Source: Myxococcales bacterium
Lineage (GTDB): Bacteria; Myxococcota_A; UBA9160; UBA4427
DNA: 58,884 bases
Assembly (NCBI GenBank): GCA_022563535.1
Contig: JADFNE010000025.1
Location: 1 to 58,884 of the forward strand
Reading direction: 5' to 3'
Positions 8,350 to 18,720 of the stretch are shown piece after piece; position 1 is the stretch's first letter; each line of letters opens with the position of its first letter. The notes under the pieces were generated by a model. It was not told the DNA's origin. It was given only the letters and a program-made list of their open reading frames with translations, and did not search any database. The position numbers and the translations under genes were made by a program.

Positions 8350-9372
8350 ATGGATGCGGTTCTTGGGAAAATTGAGCAAGCGGTCGAGTCCTTGGGGTTG
8401 AGGGGGCAGCACATTCTCGTGGCTGTGTCCGGTGGGTTGGACTCGAGTGTGTTGCTTCACGCATTGGCGGCTGTGACGGATTCTTGCGGTCTTCGTGTTT
8501 CGGTGGGCCATGTCAATCACGGGCTTCGCGGGGCGGAATCGGAAGGGGATCAAAAAGCAGTCGAGGCGATGGCCGTGGGTTTGGGACTGCCGTGTCGGGT
8601 AACTCGGATCGAGGTGGAATCGGCTCGCGAAGGACATTCGAGTCGCAGCCGGCCGACCCCACAAGAGGCGGCGAGGACGCTGCGATATGAAGCGTTGGAA
8701 GCAATGGCCGAAACGCTCGCCGCCGATCGCATCGCCACCGCACACCATTTGGACGACCAGGCCGAAACCGTCTTGATGCGGATGCTTCGGGGTTGCGGGC
8801 CCGATGGACTGGGCGGGATTGCGGAATCGAGTCGCGACGGTTTGATCGTGCGGCCGCTGCTCTGGGCAAGCCTGGCGGAAATCCGCGCGTACGCTGAGGC
8901 CGCGGGAGTCGTGTGGCGCGAGGACAGTTCGAACGCGAGCGACCGGTATACCCGCAACCGCGTTCGTCGCGATTGGCTACCTGCGCTGTCCGAAGCCTTC
9001 AACCCGCAACTTGCGCGCACGCTCGGGCAGCTGGCTGAATCACACCGACGCGACGCGGAATGGATTGCCGATCTCGTCGAAGCCGAGTTTCGCAATCGTT
9101 TCGAGATCGACAGTGAGCAGCGCATCAAGATCCCGAAGGCCGGTTGGGGGGAGGTTCCGGAAGCGCTCGCGCGGAGGCTGGTGGTACGCGCATTTCACGA
9201 ACTCGGGGCCGGTCGCGACCTGAGTCGGGTACACATTGAGCGCACCTTGGCATTCCTGCGCGAGGGAGTGAGCGCTCCCGGAGGACGCGAGGTGGAATTG
9301 CCGGGGGGACTGCGCTTGCTCAGGACCCGACAGCACCTTCTCCTCTACCGGAAAAATCCGGAATCCGCCTAA
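8350..9372 (+). CDS. tilS: tRNA(Ile)-lysidine synthetase
   Basis: A 340-residue N-type ATP pyrophosphatase with the PP-loop SGGLDSS at residues 27-33. It also has GHVNHGLRG and AHHLDDQAETVLMRMLRG, both diagnostic of TilS. It attaches lysine to C34 of the tRNA-Ile2 CAU anticodon, switching both its decoding (AUA) and its charging. A CAU tRNA gene lies at 5458. The C-terminal tRNA-binding part is short compared with E. coli (432 aa) but similar to compact TilS forms. The ATG at 8350 has no Shine-Dalgarno sequence. A TAGAAT -10-like hexamer at 8338-8343 lies just upstream, which would give an almost leaderless mRNA. Confidence 0.93.
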   Translation: MDAVLGKIEQAVESLGLRGQHILVAVSGGLDSSVLLHALAAVTDSCGLRVSVGHVNHGLRGAESEGDQKAVEAMAVGLGLPCRVTRIEVESAREGHSSRSRPTPQEAARTLRYEALEAMAETLAADRIATAHHLDDQAETVLMRMLRGCGPDGLGGIAESSRDGLIVRPLLWASLAEIRAYAEAAGVVWREDSSNASDRYTRNRVRRDWLPALSEAFNPQLARTLGQLAESHRRDAEWIADLVEAEFRNRFEIDSEQRIKIPKAGWGEVPEALARRLVVRAFHELGAGRDLSRVHIERTLAFLREGVSAPGGREVELPGGLRLLRTRQHLLLYRKNPESA

Positions 9373-9707
9373 TTCGGGTAATGCGGCCCGCGCCATGCTA
9401 GTCTCGCAAGTTGTGCTGCTAGTTCGGCCAGTTGGAAGCAGAAAGCCTCAGCCAGCCCCGCTGCTGCCGCGGTATTCCGGGGATGAAAAATCGAACCCAT
9501 CGCAATCGGTTGGCATCCATTCAAGGCGGGGGCTTTGTGGACCGATTCCCATAGTAGGGACAGCCGAGTCGGGGCGGGATTTCGAGCATTTTCGGGGTCC
9601 GCTCGCCGGTACATGTCGGTACCTAGAGAGTGGTAGAGAGTGGTAGAGAGCGGTGAAAAGAGCGGTGAAGAGCCGAGTGAAATGAATTCGAAGCGCCAGG
9701 GGACTAC
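9373..9707 (+). other. 335-bp non-coding leader upstream of ftsH
   Basis: No convincing gene is present. A TAGTCT -10-like hexamer occurs near 9400 and would give an ftsH leader of about 300 nt. The segment ends in the purine-rich tandem repeat at 9624-9680. No known riboswitch or T-box motif was recognised. Confidence 0.4.
9624..9680 (+). repeat. 10-bp tandem repeat in the ftsH leader
   Basis: TAGAGAGTGG occurs at 9624-9633 and 9634-9643. A variant TAGAGAGCGG follows at 9644-9653. Two degenerate units (TGAAAAGAGCGG, TGAAGAGCCG) complete the array. It lies 28 bp upstream of the ftsH GTG and before its AGGGGA ribosome-binding site. Confidence 0.75.
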
Positions 9708-11630
<1,923 letters not shown>

Positions 11631-11691
11631 CTGAATGCGCGGCTCGAACGAGTAGGGACGAGGCGCTGATCGGCGCGAGGAGGGGCCTCAG

Positions 11692-12576
11692 GTGATTCAG
11701 TATCTGTGGGCATACTTGACGGATTCGTGGGCGCAATTCGCTCTCGACTTCGATCCCTTCCGCGATTCGATCGACATCATGCTGGTCACCGCCGGAATCT
11801 ATTGGCTATTGCTGCTGATTCGCGGCACCCGCGCCGTGCAGATCCTGGTCGGCCTGATCGTCCTGATGGCGGCCAGCCTGGCATCCAAATCCCTTGAACT
11901 CGTCGCGGTGGGGATCGTGCTCGACAACTTCCTGAACAACGCGCCGCTGATCATGGTCGTGCTGTTTCAGCACGACATTCGGCGGGCGCTCGCGCGGGTG
12001 GGTCGAGGATTCTTTCCGGTGGTCTCCGCACAACAAGAGTCGCAGATCGTCGAAGAAGTGGTGCGTGCCGCGCAGACCCTGGCCCGCCGCAAAATTGGTG
12101 CGCTCATGGTGCTCGAGCGCGAGAGCGCTCTGGCTGACCAGGTCGAGGTGGGTACCCGAATCGATTCTGCCGTGACGAAGGACCTGCTCGCGTCGATTTT
12201 CGCGCCATCTTCTCCTCTGCACGATGGCGCTGCACTGATTCAGGACGGTCGCATCGCGGCCGTGGGTTGTATCCTCCCGCTGACGTTGAAAGCGGACTTG
12301 CCCGAAGGCGTGGGGACTCGGCACCGAGCGGCGGTCGGGATCACCGAGGAAACGGACGCGGTGGTGATCGTGGTGTCCGAGGAAACTGGAACCATCTCGA
12401 TCGTCATGGCGGGCGAGATGCTGCGCGGACTCGATGCCCCGCAGCTGCGCGTGGCGTTGCGCGAAATTCTCGTCAACGAACGCCGCGAACTCCCGACGAT
12501 CGAGGAAATCGCGCGTCCGCTCGAGGTTGCGGATGCGGGCGATCCGGGACTCGAATCCAATCGTTCGGGAATCTAG
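11692..12576 (+). CDS. cdaA: diadenylate cyclase CdaA
   Basis: A 294-residue membrane diadenylate cyclase that makes c-di-AMP from two ATP. Three hydrophobic segments occupy roughly the first 100 residues. They are followed by the DAC domain with DGA at 178-180 and RHR at 210-212, the two signature motifs of the active site. The start is a GTG at 11692 with GAGGAGGGG upstream. It is followed by ybbR (cdaR) and glmM, the same order as the cdaA-cdaR-glmM locus in Firmicutes, where both neighbours modulate the cyclase. This suggests c-di-AMP signalling tied to peptidoglycan precursor supply. No dedicated phosphodiesterase is visible in the window. Confidence 0.95.
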   Translation: MIQYLWAYLTDSWAQFALDFDPFRDSIDIMLVTAGIYWLLLLIRGTRAVQILVGLIVLMAASLASKSLELVAVGIVLDNFLNNAPLIMVVLFQHDIRRALARVGRGFFPVVSAQQESQIVEEVVRAAQTLARRKIGALMVLERESALADQVEVGTRIDSAVTKDLLASIFAPSSPLHDGAALIQDGRIAAVGCILPLTLKADLPEGVGTRHRAAVGITEETDAVVIVVSEETGTISIVMAGEMLRGLDAPQLRVALREILVNERRELPTIEEIARPLEVADAGDPGLESNRSGI

Positions 12577-12660
12577 CTAGCGGGTACGATGAATTGGCAG
12601 GGCAATGGCAAAGAGCAAGCATGGAGAAAGGCAGAGAGGGGAGGCGGTCGTAACCATCAC

Positions 12661-13359
12661 ATGTCGCATCGTCTGACCAATTTACGCCCCGGGGCACTGG
12701 CGCTCGCGCTGGTCATCGCAGTGATTCTCTGGGGACTGGCTCACGGAGCTTCGTCGATCGAGCGCGCGTACGATGTTCCGGTCGAACTCGAGGCCATGAG
12801 CGAGGAGTTGGTCGTGACCGACCAGACTCCAACGCACATCAACGTGCGAATCATGGGCAGTCAGGCTGCCCTGCGAAACGTTGATCCCAGTAAGCTTCGC
12901 TATCCCATCGATGTTTCGGGGAGCAAACCCGGGGATGCCGACTTCGAAGTCGATGTCTCCAATGTCGTATTGCCCCGCGGTGCGCGCATCGTGAGTCGAT
13001 CGCCCTCTCGCATCTTCATCCACTTCGAGCCCCGGGGCCGCAAGGCCGTGGGGATTCGAGTCGATACCTCGGGTACGCTTCCCGAGGGCTATGTGCTCGA
13101 ACGCGTCGAAGTCCTGCCCAGTCACGTCTGGTTGACCGGTGCGCGCGGGCACGTGCTGAGACTGCGCGAAGTCGTAACCGAGCCCATCGATCTGACCGGC
13201 CTCAACGCCAATGAAGAACGGGAAGTCAGCCTGTTGCTCGGTGCGGGCACAGTCCGAATGGAAAAGGAAGAAGCTGTGCGCGTGGTGCTGCACATTGCGC
13301 CCGAACCGGTCGAGGAACTCGATTCCGAGACCGCCGAAGAATCGCTGAAGGAATCATGA
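12661..13359 (+). CDS. YbbR/CdaR domain protein, CdaA partner
   Basis: A membrane-anchored protein with one N-terminal transmembrane segment (ALALALVIAVILWGL) followed by extracytoplasmic YbbR-type beta domains. Repeats of the form DVPVELEAM, TPTHINVRIMG and LPEGYVLERVEVLPSHV support this. CdaR proteins bind and regulate CdaA. With 232 residues it holds only about two YbbR repeats, fewer than Bacillus CdaR. The stop overlaps the glmM start as ATGA, so translation is coupled. The frame is open from an ATG at 12589, but the ATG at 12661 places the membrane segment at the N-terminus as in the family. Either start is possible. Confidence 0.8.
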   Translation: MSHRLTNLRPGALALALVIAVILWGLAHGASSIERAYDVPVELEAMSEELVVTDQTPTHINVRIMGSQAALRNVDPSKLRYPIDVSGSKPGDADFEVDVSNVVLPRGARIVSRSPSRIFIHFEPRGRKAVGIRVDTSGTLPEGYVLERVEVLPSHVWLTGARGHVLRLREVVTEPIDLTGLNANEEREVSLLLGAGTVRMEKEEAVRVVLHIAPEPVEELDSETAEESLKES

Positions 13360-14726
13360 GCAGAACCGGCAAGAAGCTGTTTGGAACCGATGGCGTCCGG
13401 GGCGAGGCGAACGTCTATCCGATGACCGCCGAGGTGGCACTGGCGCTCGGCCAGGCGATCGCATTTGTGTTTCGCGGGCGCGGCGGGCGAGACAAACACC
13501 GCATCCTGATCGGCAAGGACACTCGGCTTTCCGGATACATGTTCGAAGATGCCCTGGCGGCGGGAATTACCTCGATGGGTGTCGATGTGCTTCAGGTGGG
13601 GCCGATGCCCACTCCGGCGCTGTCGTTCCTCACCACCGACATGCGTTGCGATGCGGGCGTGATGATTTCCGCGAGCCACAATTCCTATGAGGACAATGGG
13701 ATCAAGTTCTTCGGTCAGGACGGCTTCAAGCTCGCCGACTCGATCGAAAGGCGCATTGAAGATTTGTTGGGTTCGGAAGAGCTGCGTGCCGGGCTCGCGA
13801 CATCGGACCAATTGGGGGCCGCTCGGCGTATCGATGACGCCGCCGCTCGCTACATAGTGAAGCTGAAGAGCGGGTTTCCTCTGGATCGCGACCTTAACGA
13901 TTTTCGCATCGTGCTCGATTGCGCAAATGGCGCGGCGTACAAGGTGGGCCCGGTGGTCTTGTGGGAATTGGGCGCGGACGTTCACAGCATGGGGATCGAA
14001 CCCAACGGTCGCAACATCAATGCGGATTGCGGCTCACTGTACCCTGAAAAAATGGCCGAGCGAGTCGAAGAAGTCAGTGCCGATATAGGGATTGCGCTCG
14101 ACGGGGATGCAGACCGGGTGGTCCTGGTCGACGAACGGGGAAAGGTTTTGGACGGCGACATGTTGCTCTCGCTGTGTGCGCGGGACATGAACAGCCGCGG
14201 TTGTCTGCGCGGCGGCGGCGTGGTCGCGACGGTCATGAGCAACCTCGGCCTCGAAAAAGACCTCGAAGGCCAGGGCCTGAAACTGCGCCGCACCCAGGTG
14301 GGCGATCGCTATGTGGTCGAAGCCATGCGAGAGCACGGTTATAACTTGGGCGGCGAGCAGTCGGGCCACTTGATATTCCTGGACCACGCCAGCACTGGCG
14401 ATGGCCTGAATACTGCGCTCCAGGTTCTGAGCATCATGGCACGGACTGGAAAAAAGCTTTCGGAATTGATCGAGGGCTTCCAGCGCTTTCCCCAGGTCTT
14501 GCTCGGTGTTCGCGTAGTGGAAAAGAAGCCGATCGAATCGCTGCCGAGCGTGCAGCAGGCCATTCGAGAAGTCGAAGCGGAGCTGGGCGACCGCGGTCGT
14601 GTGTTGATCCGCTACAGCGGCACCGAACTCCTGGCCAGGATCATGGTCGAGGGCGAAAGCGAAGACAACGTTCAGGCAATTGCGCAGCGTCTGGCGGAAG
14701 AACTTGCCCGCGCTCTCGCGGCTTGA
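13356..14726 (+). CDS. glmM: phosphoglucosamine mutase
   Basis: A 456-residue alpha-D-phosphohexomutase converting glucosamine-6-phosphate to glucosamine-1-phosphate on the way to UDP-GlcNAc. KLFGTDGVRG is at the N-terminus. The catalytic phosphoserine is Ser107 in SASHN. The metal-binding loop DGDADR lies around residue 250. The sugar-binding GGEQSGH and the phosphate-binding RYSGTE near the C-terminus complete the four-domain signature. The start codon overlaps the ybbR stop (ATGA). In the cdaA-cdaR-glmM arrangement, GlmM can inhibit CdaA directly, which links wall synthesis with c-di-AMP. That link is inferred here from synteny. Confidence 0.97.
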   Translation: MSRTGKKLFGTDGVRGEANVYPMTAEVALALGQAIAFVFRGRGGRDKHRILIGKDTRLSGYMFEDALAAGITSMGVDVLQVGPMPTPALSFLTTDMRCDAGVMISASHNSYEDNGIKFFGQDGFKLADSIERRIEDLLGSEELRAGLATSDQLGAARRIDDAAARYIVKLKSGFPLDRDLNDFRIVLDCANGAAYKVGPVVLWELGADVHSMGIEPNGRNINADCGSLYPEKMAERVEEVSADIGIALDGDADRVVLVDERGKVLDGDMLLSLCARDMNSRGCLRGGGVVATVMSNLGLEKDLEGQGLKLRRTQVGDRYVVEAMREHGYNLGGEQSGHLIFLDHASTGDGLNTALQVLSIMARTGKKLSELIEGFQRFPQVLLGVRVVEKKPIESLPSVQQAIREVEAELGDRGRVLIRYSGTELLARIMVEGESEDNVQAIAQRLAEELARALAA

Positions 14727-14822
14727 AGCCAATCTGCGTACGTCCCTGCGGTTTATCCATTTCGTTTGCGGGTTCAGAATTGGGCCGAACAGAAGCGAAA
14801 GGGTGACGCGAAGAGAGGGCCT

Positions 14823-16478
14823 ATGATTTCCAATCGGGCGCTGTCTCTGGTGAGTGCGGCTGAAATGCGCGCGCTGGATCGCCACACCATTTCGACGCTC
14901 GGGGTTTCTGGCGAGATCTTGATGGAGACCGCCGGACGCGCGGTCGCGGATCGCGTGCTCGCGATTCTTTCCAAGAACCCAGGTGGCGAGGCCCCGGTCG
15001 GGGTGATTTGCGGGGCAGGGAACAACGGAGGCGACGGCTTTGTCGTGGCGCGCCACCTGCATCTGCTCGGAATCGACGTATTCGCGGTCTTGCTTTGCGA
15101 AGCGAAGGGATTGCCCGAGGACGCGGCCAACAATCACAGGCGAATGTTGGCGGTTGGGGTTCCGGTGCAAAATGCCGACTGGGTCGTCCCCAGGGGCGGC
15201 GTGGTGGTGGACGCTCTCTTTGGAACCGGTCTGTCTCGCCTGCTCGAGGGCTCGGCGAGTGAGACCGTGGGTCGCATCAATCGCGCCCGGAAAAACGGTG
15301 CCACGGTCGTGTGCGTCGACTTGCCTTCGGGACTGAACGCCGACACTGGGCAAGTCATGGGGGTTGCGGTGCAGGCCGACGAGACGGTCACGCTGGGTCT
15401 GCCCAAGCTTGGACTGTGTCTCGAACCGGGACGTAGCCACGCGGGTCGTATTTACCTTGCGCGTATTGGCATCGCCGACGAGGCCCCGAAGCTGGTGCCC
15501 CGCGGCGAACTATGGACGCGAGCGACCTGCGCAGCACGTCTCCCCGCGCGCCCCGCCGAGGGCCACAAGGGCAGCTATGGCCACGTGCTGCTGGTCGCGG
15601 GATCCCGGGGCAAGACTGGCGCTGCGCATCTCGCGGCACTCGGCACGGCGAGGGCCGGAGCTGGCCTGGTGACTTTGGCATGTCCAACGGGCATCGGTGA
15701 AATTCTGGAGATCAAGACCACAGAGGCGATGACTGTTCCGGTCGCCGACACCGACGACCACAGCTTTGCCGCTGCGGCAATTTCGCGACTCGTTTCCTTG
15801 GCGGGCGAACGGGACGTCGTTGCGATGGGTCCGGGTGTGGGTCAAAACAACGAAACCGCAGGTCTGATGCGCGAGCTTGCGAAGCTCGTGGAGCAACCAC
15901 TCGTAATCGATGCGGACGGCCTGAACGCATTCGCCAGCGAACCGGGGCTCACCTCTATTCTCATCTCCCGGAGCGCCGCAACGGTCCTCACTCCACATCC
16001 GGGAGAAGCTGCTCGCCTGCTCGGCATGACCAGTGCAGAGATCAACCGGGATCGCGTGTCTGCGGCACGTCGGCTGGCCGAGTCCACCGGCGCCGTGGTC
16101 TTGCTGAAGGGAGCCGGCAGCGTGATTTCGACCCCCGACGGCAGGCTGGCGATCAATCCGACAGGTGGGCCGGAGCTTTCTGCTGGTGGGACGGGAGACG
16201 TGTTGACCGGCATGGTGGCGGCGTTCCTGGCCCAGGGTCTGGACGCCTTCGATGCCGCTGCCCTCGCGGCCTGGATTCACGGCGACGCGGGCGACCGCCT
16301 GGCCCGGCGCGCCGGACATAGCGGCCTGTTGGCCAGTGAACTCGCGGACGAGATTCCCCAAACGTGCGAGTCCCTGCGCGGCACTTCACCTGAGCTTGTG
16401 GAAGCGGTTGGCCGCGAGTCGGAGGCGCGTCGTGACGAGCGAGGATTCTCGTTTCTCCTTCCATTCCCTGGAACCTGA
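14823..16478 (+). CDS. nnr: bifunctional NAD(P)HX epimerase/dehydratase
   Basis: A 551-residue metabolite-repair enzyme. The N-terminal YjeF_N domain has GAGNNGGDGFVVARHL and DALFGTGL, and epimerises damaged NAD(P)HX. The C-terminal ribokinase-like domain (GHKGSYGHVLLVAGS, TPHPGEAARLLG, SAGGTGDVLTG) is the ADP-dependent dehydratase. The ATG at 14823 is used because GAGAGGG precedes it; the open frame reaches back to 14766. The 3' end overlaps tsaE by 47 bp, so the pair is probably co-translated. nnr-tsaE (yjeF-yjeE) is a widespread gene pair. Confidence 0.95.
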   Translation: MISNRALSLVSAAEMRALDRHTISTLGVSGEILMETAGRAVADRVLAILSKNPGGEAPVGVICGAGNNGGDGFVVARHLHLLGIDVFAVLLCEAKGLPEDAANNHRRMLAVGVPVQNADWVVPRGGVVVDALFGTGLSRLLEGSASETVGRINRARKNGATVVCVDLPSGLNADTGQVMGVAVQADETVTLGLPKLGLCLEPGRSHAGRIYLARIGIADEAPKLVPRGELWTRATCAARLPARPAEGHKGSYGHVLLVAGSRGKTGAAHLAALGTARAGAGLVTLACPTGIGEILEIKTTEAMTVPVADTDDHSFAAAAISRLVSLAGERDVVAMGPGVGQNNETAGLMRELAKLVEQPLVIDADGLNAFASEPGLTSILISRSAATVLTPHPGEAARLLGMTSAEINRDRVSAARRLAESTGAVVLLKGAGSVISTPDGRLAINPTGGPELSAGGTGDVLTGMVAAFLAQGLDAFDAAALAAWIHGDAGDRLARRAGHSGLLASELADEIPQTCESLRGTSPELVEAVGRESEARRDERGFSFLLPFPGT

Positions 16479-17010
16479 GCAGACCCGCAGCGCTGCCCAT
16501 GCGCTCGCCCGGATTCTGCCCGATGAGGGATTGGTGCTGAGTCTCTCCGGCGCACTGGGCGTCGGCAAGACGCAGTTCGTCAAGGGGCTCGCAGAGGGGC
16601 TCGGGCTGGACCCGAGTTCCGTCACCAGTCCCACCTTCGCCATCGTCAACGAGTACCGCGCCGAGGCAGGGCCCCCGTTGATTCACATGGATTTCTACCG
16701 CCTGGAGAGCGAGACGGCGCTCGAGGAGGTAGGGTTCCTCGACCTGCTGGCACTCAGGGCGATTCTCGCCATCGAATGGGGAGACCGCTTTCCCAATGCG
16801 TTGCCAGCGGATCGGATGGAGATTGAGCTCGATCGCGAGATCAGCAGCGAGAACGAGGCCCCGCACCCCACGACTACAGGCGAGAAATTCCCGCGCGAGG
16901 TTCGCGTCGTCGCGTTGGGACCGGTGAGCCGAAGCGTGCTTCGCTCATGGCGCGACTCGCAGCCGTGGGAAAGCGCGATCGAATCCGCGAAACAGTACAG
17001 CCGGGATTAG
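16432..17010 (+). CDS. tsaE: tRNA threonylcarbamoyladenosine biosynthesis ATPase TsaE
   Basis: A 192-residue P-loop ATPase needed, with TsaB and TsaD, for the t6A37 modification of ANN-decoding tRNAs. Walker A GALGVGKT is at residues 40-47. The [11 protein letters not shown] switch and HMDFYRLE follow, with IEWGDRF further on. It is longer than E. coli TsaE (153 aa) because of a C-terminal extension with a low-complexity insert near residues 140-155. The start is a GTG at 16432 with GGAGGCG 4 bp upstream, inside the end of nnr. The nearby lysC is separated by only 37 bp. Confidence 0.93.
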   Translation: MTSEDSRFSFHSLEPEQTRSAAHALARILPDEGLVLSLSGALGVGKTQFVKGLAEGLGLDPSSVTSPTFAIVNEYRAEAGPPLIHMDFYRLESETALEEVGFLDLLALRAILAIEWGDRFPNALPADRMEIELDREISSENEAPHPTTTGEKFPREVRVVALGPVSRSVLRSWRDSQPWESAIESAKQYSRD

Positions 17011-17047
17011 CCCCGGGGTCGCGAACGCAACAGAGGGAACCGGATCG

Positions 17048-18286
17048 ATGGGACTCATCGTTCAGAAATATGGTGGGACCAGCGTGGCGGATCCGGATCG
17101 AATCCGCAGCGTCGCAAAGCGCGTGGTCGCGACCCAACAAGCGGGCAATCAGGTCGTGGTCTGTGTGTCGGCCATGAGTGGTGAGACGAATGAACTCGTC
17201 GCGCTGGCCGACCAAGTGGGCGGCGATCGGCCGGACCCGCGCGAATTGGACGCATTGGTCTCGACCGGCGAGCAGAAGACCATCGCCTTGCTCACCATGG
17301 CGATCCACCGACTCGGTTTCGAAGCCCGCTCGTTTACCGGGTCCCAGATGGGGATGCTCACCGATTCGGCCCACGGTCGAGCCCGCATACGCGAAATTAA
17401 TTGCGATAACCTGCGCGCGGTACTCGACGACGGCAACATCGCCGTAATCGCCGGATTCCAGGGCGTGGATTCAGACGGAAACATCACCACCCTTGGACGG
17501 GGCGGGTCGGATACCTCCGCGGTGGCGGTTGCGTGCGCGCTCGGGGCCGATGTCTGTGAGATCTACACAGACGTCGACGGCGTGTACACAGCAGACCCGC
17601 GGATTGTCGCCAACGCGCGCAAGCTCGACACCGTCTCCTACGAGGAGATGCTCGAAATGGCGAGTCTCGGTACCAAGGTGCTGCAGATTCGTTCGGTGAA
17701 ATTTGCCACTCGTTACGGGGTGCCGATCCACGTGCGCTCGAGCTTCAAATCCGACGAGGGGACATGGGTTGTGCGCGAGGAGGATGTCATGGAGCGACTG
17801 GTGGTTTCGGGTGTAACGCAAAACTTGAACGAGGCGAAGATCCGGGTGAAGGGCGTGAAAGATCATCCCGGTATCGCGGGCAAGTTGTTTACGCCGCTAT
17901 CTGAGGCCGGGATCGTGATCGACATGATCGTGCAGAATCTCTCGAGCGATGGCACCACGGACATGACGTTTACCGTGCCCCGAGCGGAATACGGCAAGGC
18001 GCTCGAAATCGCGAAAGCCGCCTCGCTGGAGATTGGCGCGAGCGACGTCGAGGGTGACGAATCGATTGCCAAGATTTCGATCGTGGGGCTCGGCATGCAG
18101 GATCACGCCGGAGTGGCTACGCGCATGTTTACCGTGCTGGCTGATGAAAGCATCAACATTCAGCTGATCAGTACCAGCGAGATCAAGATCTCTGTCGTGA
18201 TCGAAGAGAAGTACGCCGAACTCGCACTGCGCTCCCTCCACGCGGAGTTTGTTGAGAATGGTGCGGCGGACCCCGTCTCGGAGTAG
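17048..18286 (+). CDS. lysC: aspartate kinase
   Basis: A 412-residue aspartokinase, the first step of the lysine, threonine, methionine and diaminopimelate pathway. The N-terminal kinase domain begins with [12 protein letters not shown]. It has [24 protein letters not shown] and an [15 protein letters not shown] block. Two C-terminal ACT domains ([12 protein letters not shown] and [12 protein letters not shown]) would bind feedback inhibitors. The length and ACT layout match the class of lysine/threonine-sensitive single-function enzymes. AGAGGGAACC precedes the ATG. The HhH protein gene follows after 2 bp. Confidence 0.96.
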   Translation: MGLIVQKYGGTSVADPDRIRSVAKRVVATQQAGNQVVVCVSAMSGETNELVALADQVGGDRPDPRELDALVSTGEQKTIALLTMAIHRLGFEARSFTGSQMGMLTDSAHGRARIREINCDNLRAVLDDGNIAVIAGFQGVDSDGNITTLGRGGSDTSAVAVACALGADVCEIYTDVDGVYTADPRIVANARKLDTVSYEEMLEMASLGTKVLQIRSVKFATRYGVPIHVRSSFKSDEGTWVVREEDVMERLVVSGVTQNLNEAKIRVKGVKDHPGIAGKLFTPLSEAGIVIDMIVQNLSSDGTTDMTFTVPRAEYGKALEIAKAASLEIGASDVEGDESIAKISIVGLGMQDHAGVATRMFTVLADESINIQLISTSEIKISVVIEEKYAELALRSLHAEFVENGAADPVSE

Positions 18287-18288
18287 AC

Positions 18289-18720
18289 ATGTCGTTCCCG
18301 AAGGCCTTTGCGCGCGCGGGCGCAGCAACGACTGCGCTCTGGCTGGGAGCGGGCTTGTTTCTCTACTCCGGCTTCGGCGGCGACAGCGTTCCCGTGTATG
18401 CGCAATGCCCTCAACCGCGAGAGGCAGCCTCTGTAGACGGTTGGACGACCGAAGTGAGCTGTGTACCGGATCCGAGCCTTGAGCAAAACCTGCGCGGTCC
18501 CGCGCGTCTTCTGTTCGGGCTCGCCCTCGACTTGAACCACGCCGACCCCAGGGCACTCGAAGTGCTCCCACGCATCGGACCCAGTCGTGCAGCGGCCATC
18601 GTTCGGGCGCGGGAAGAGGCTGAGTTTGCCTCTGTCGAAGAACTCGCGAGGGTGCGCGGGATTGGACCCAAGACGATCGAGGGTCTGGCTGGCTGGGTAG
18701 AGGTGGGAGGGGCGCGATGA
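18289..18720 (+). CDS. ComEA-like helix-hairpin-helix protein
   Basis: A 143-residue protein. A hydrophobic segment sits near residues 14-30 (TTALWLGAGLFLYSGF) and may anchor it or act as a signal. Two tandem helix-hairpin-helix motifs form the last 60 residues: ALEVLPRIGPSRAAAIVRAR and ARVRGIGPKTIEGLAGW. This is the ComEA DNA-receptor fold. ComEA binds incoming double-stranded DNA during natural transformation. Whether this is a true competence protein or another HhH protein is open, since no comEC is in the window. The gene is 2 bp after lysC, and its stop overlaps the yihY start (ATGA). Confidence 0.7.
   Translation: MSFPKAFARAGAATTALWLGAGLFLYSGFGGDSVPVYAQCPQPREAASVDGWTTEVSCVPDPSLEQNLRGPARLLFGLALDLNHADPRALEVLPRIGPSRAAAIVRAREEAEFASVEELARVRGIGPKTIEGLAGWVEVGGAR

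Noticed and set aside
8263-8748. N-terminal extension of the acyl-CoA ligase frame to 697 residues
   Set aside because: It is antisense to tilS, has no family similarity, and the adenylation domain begins after 8262.
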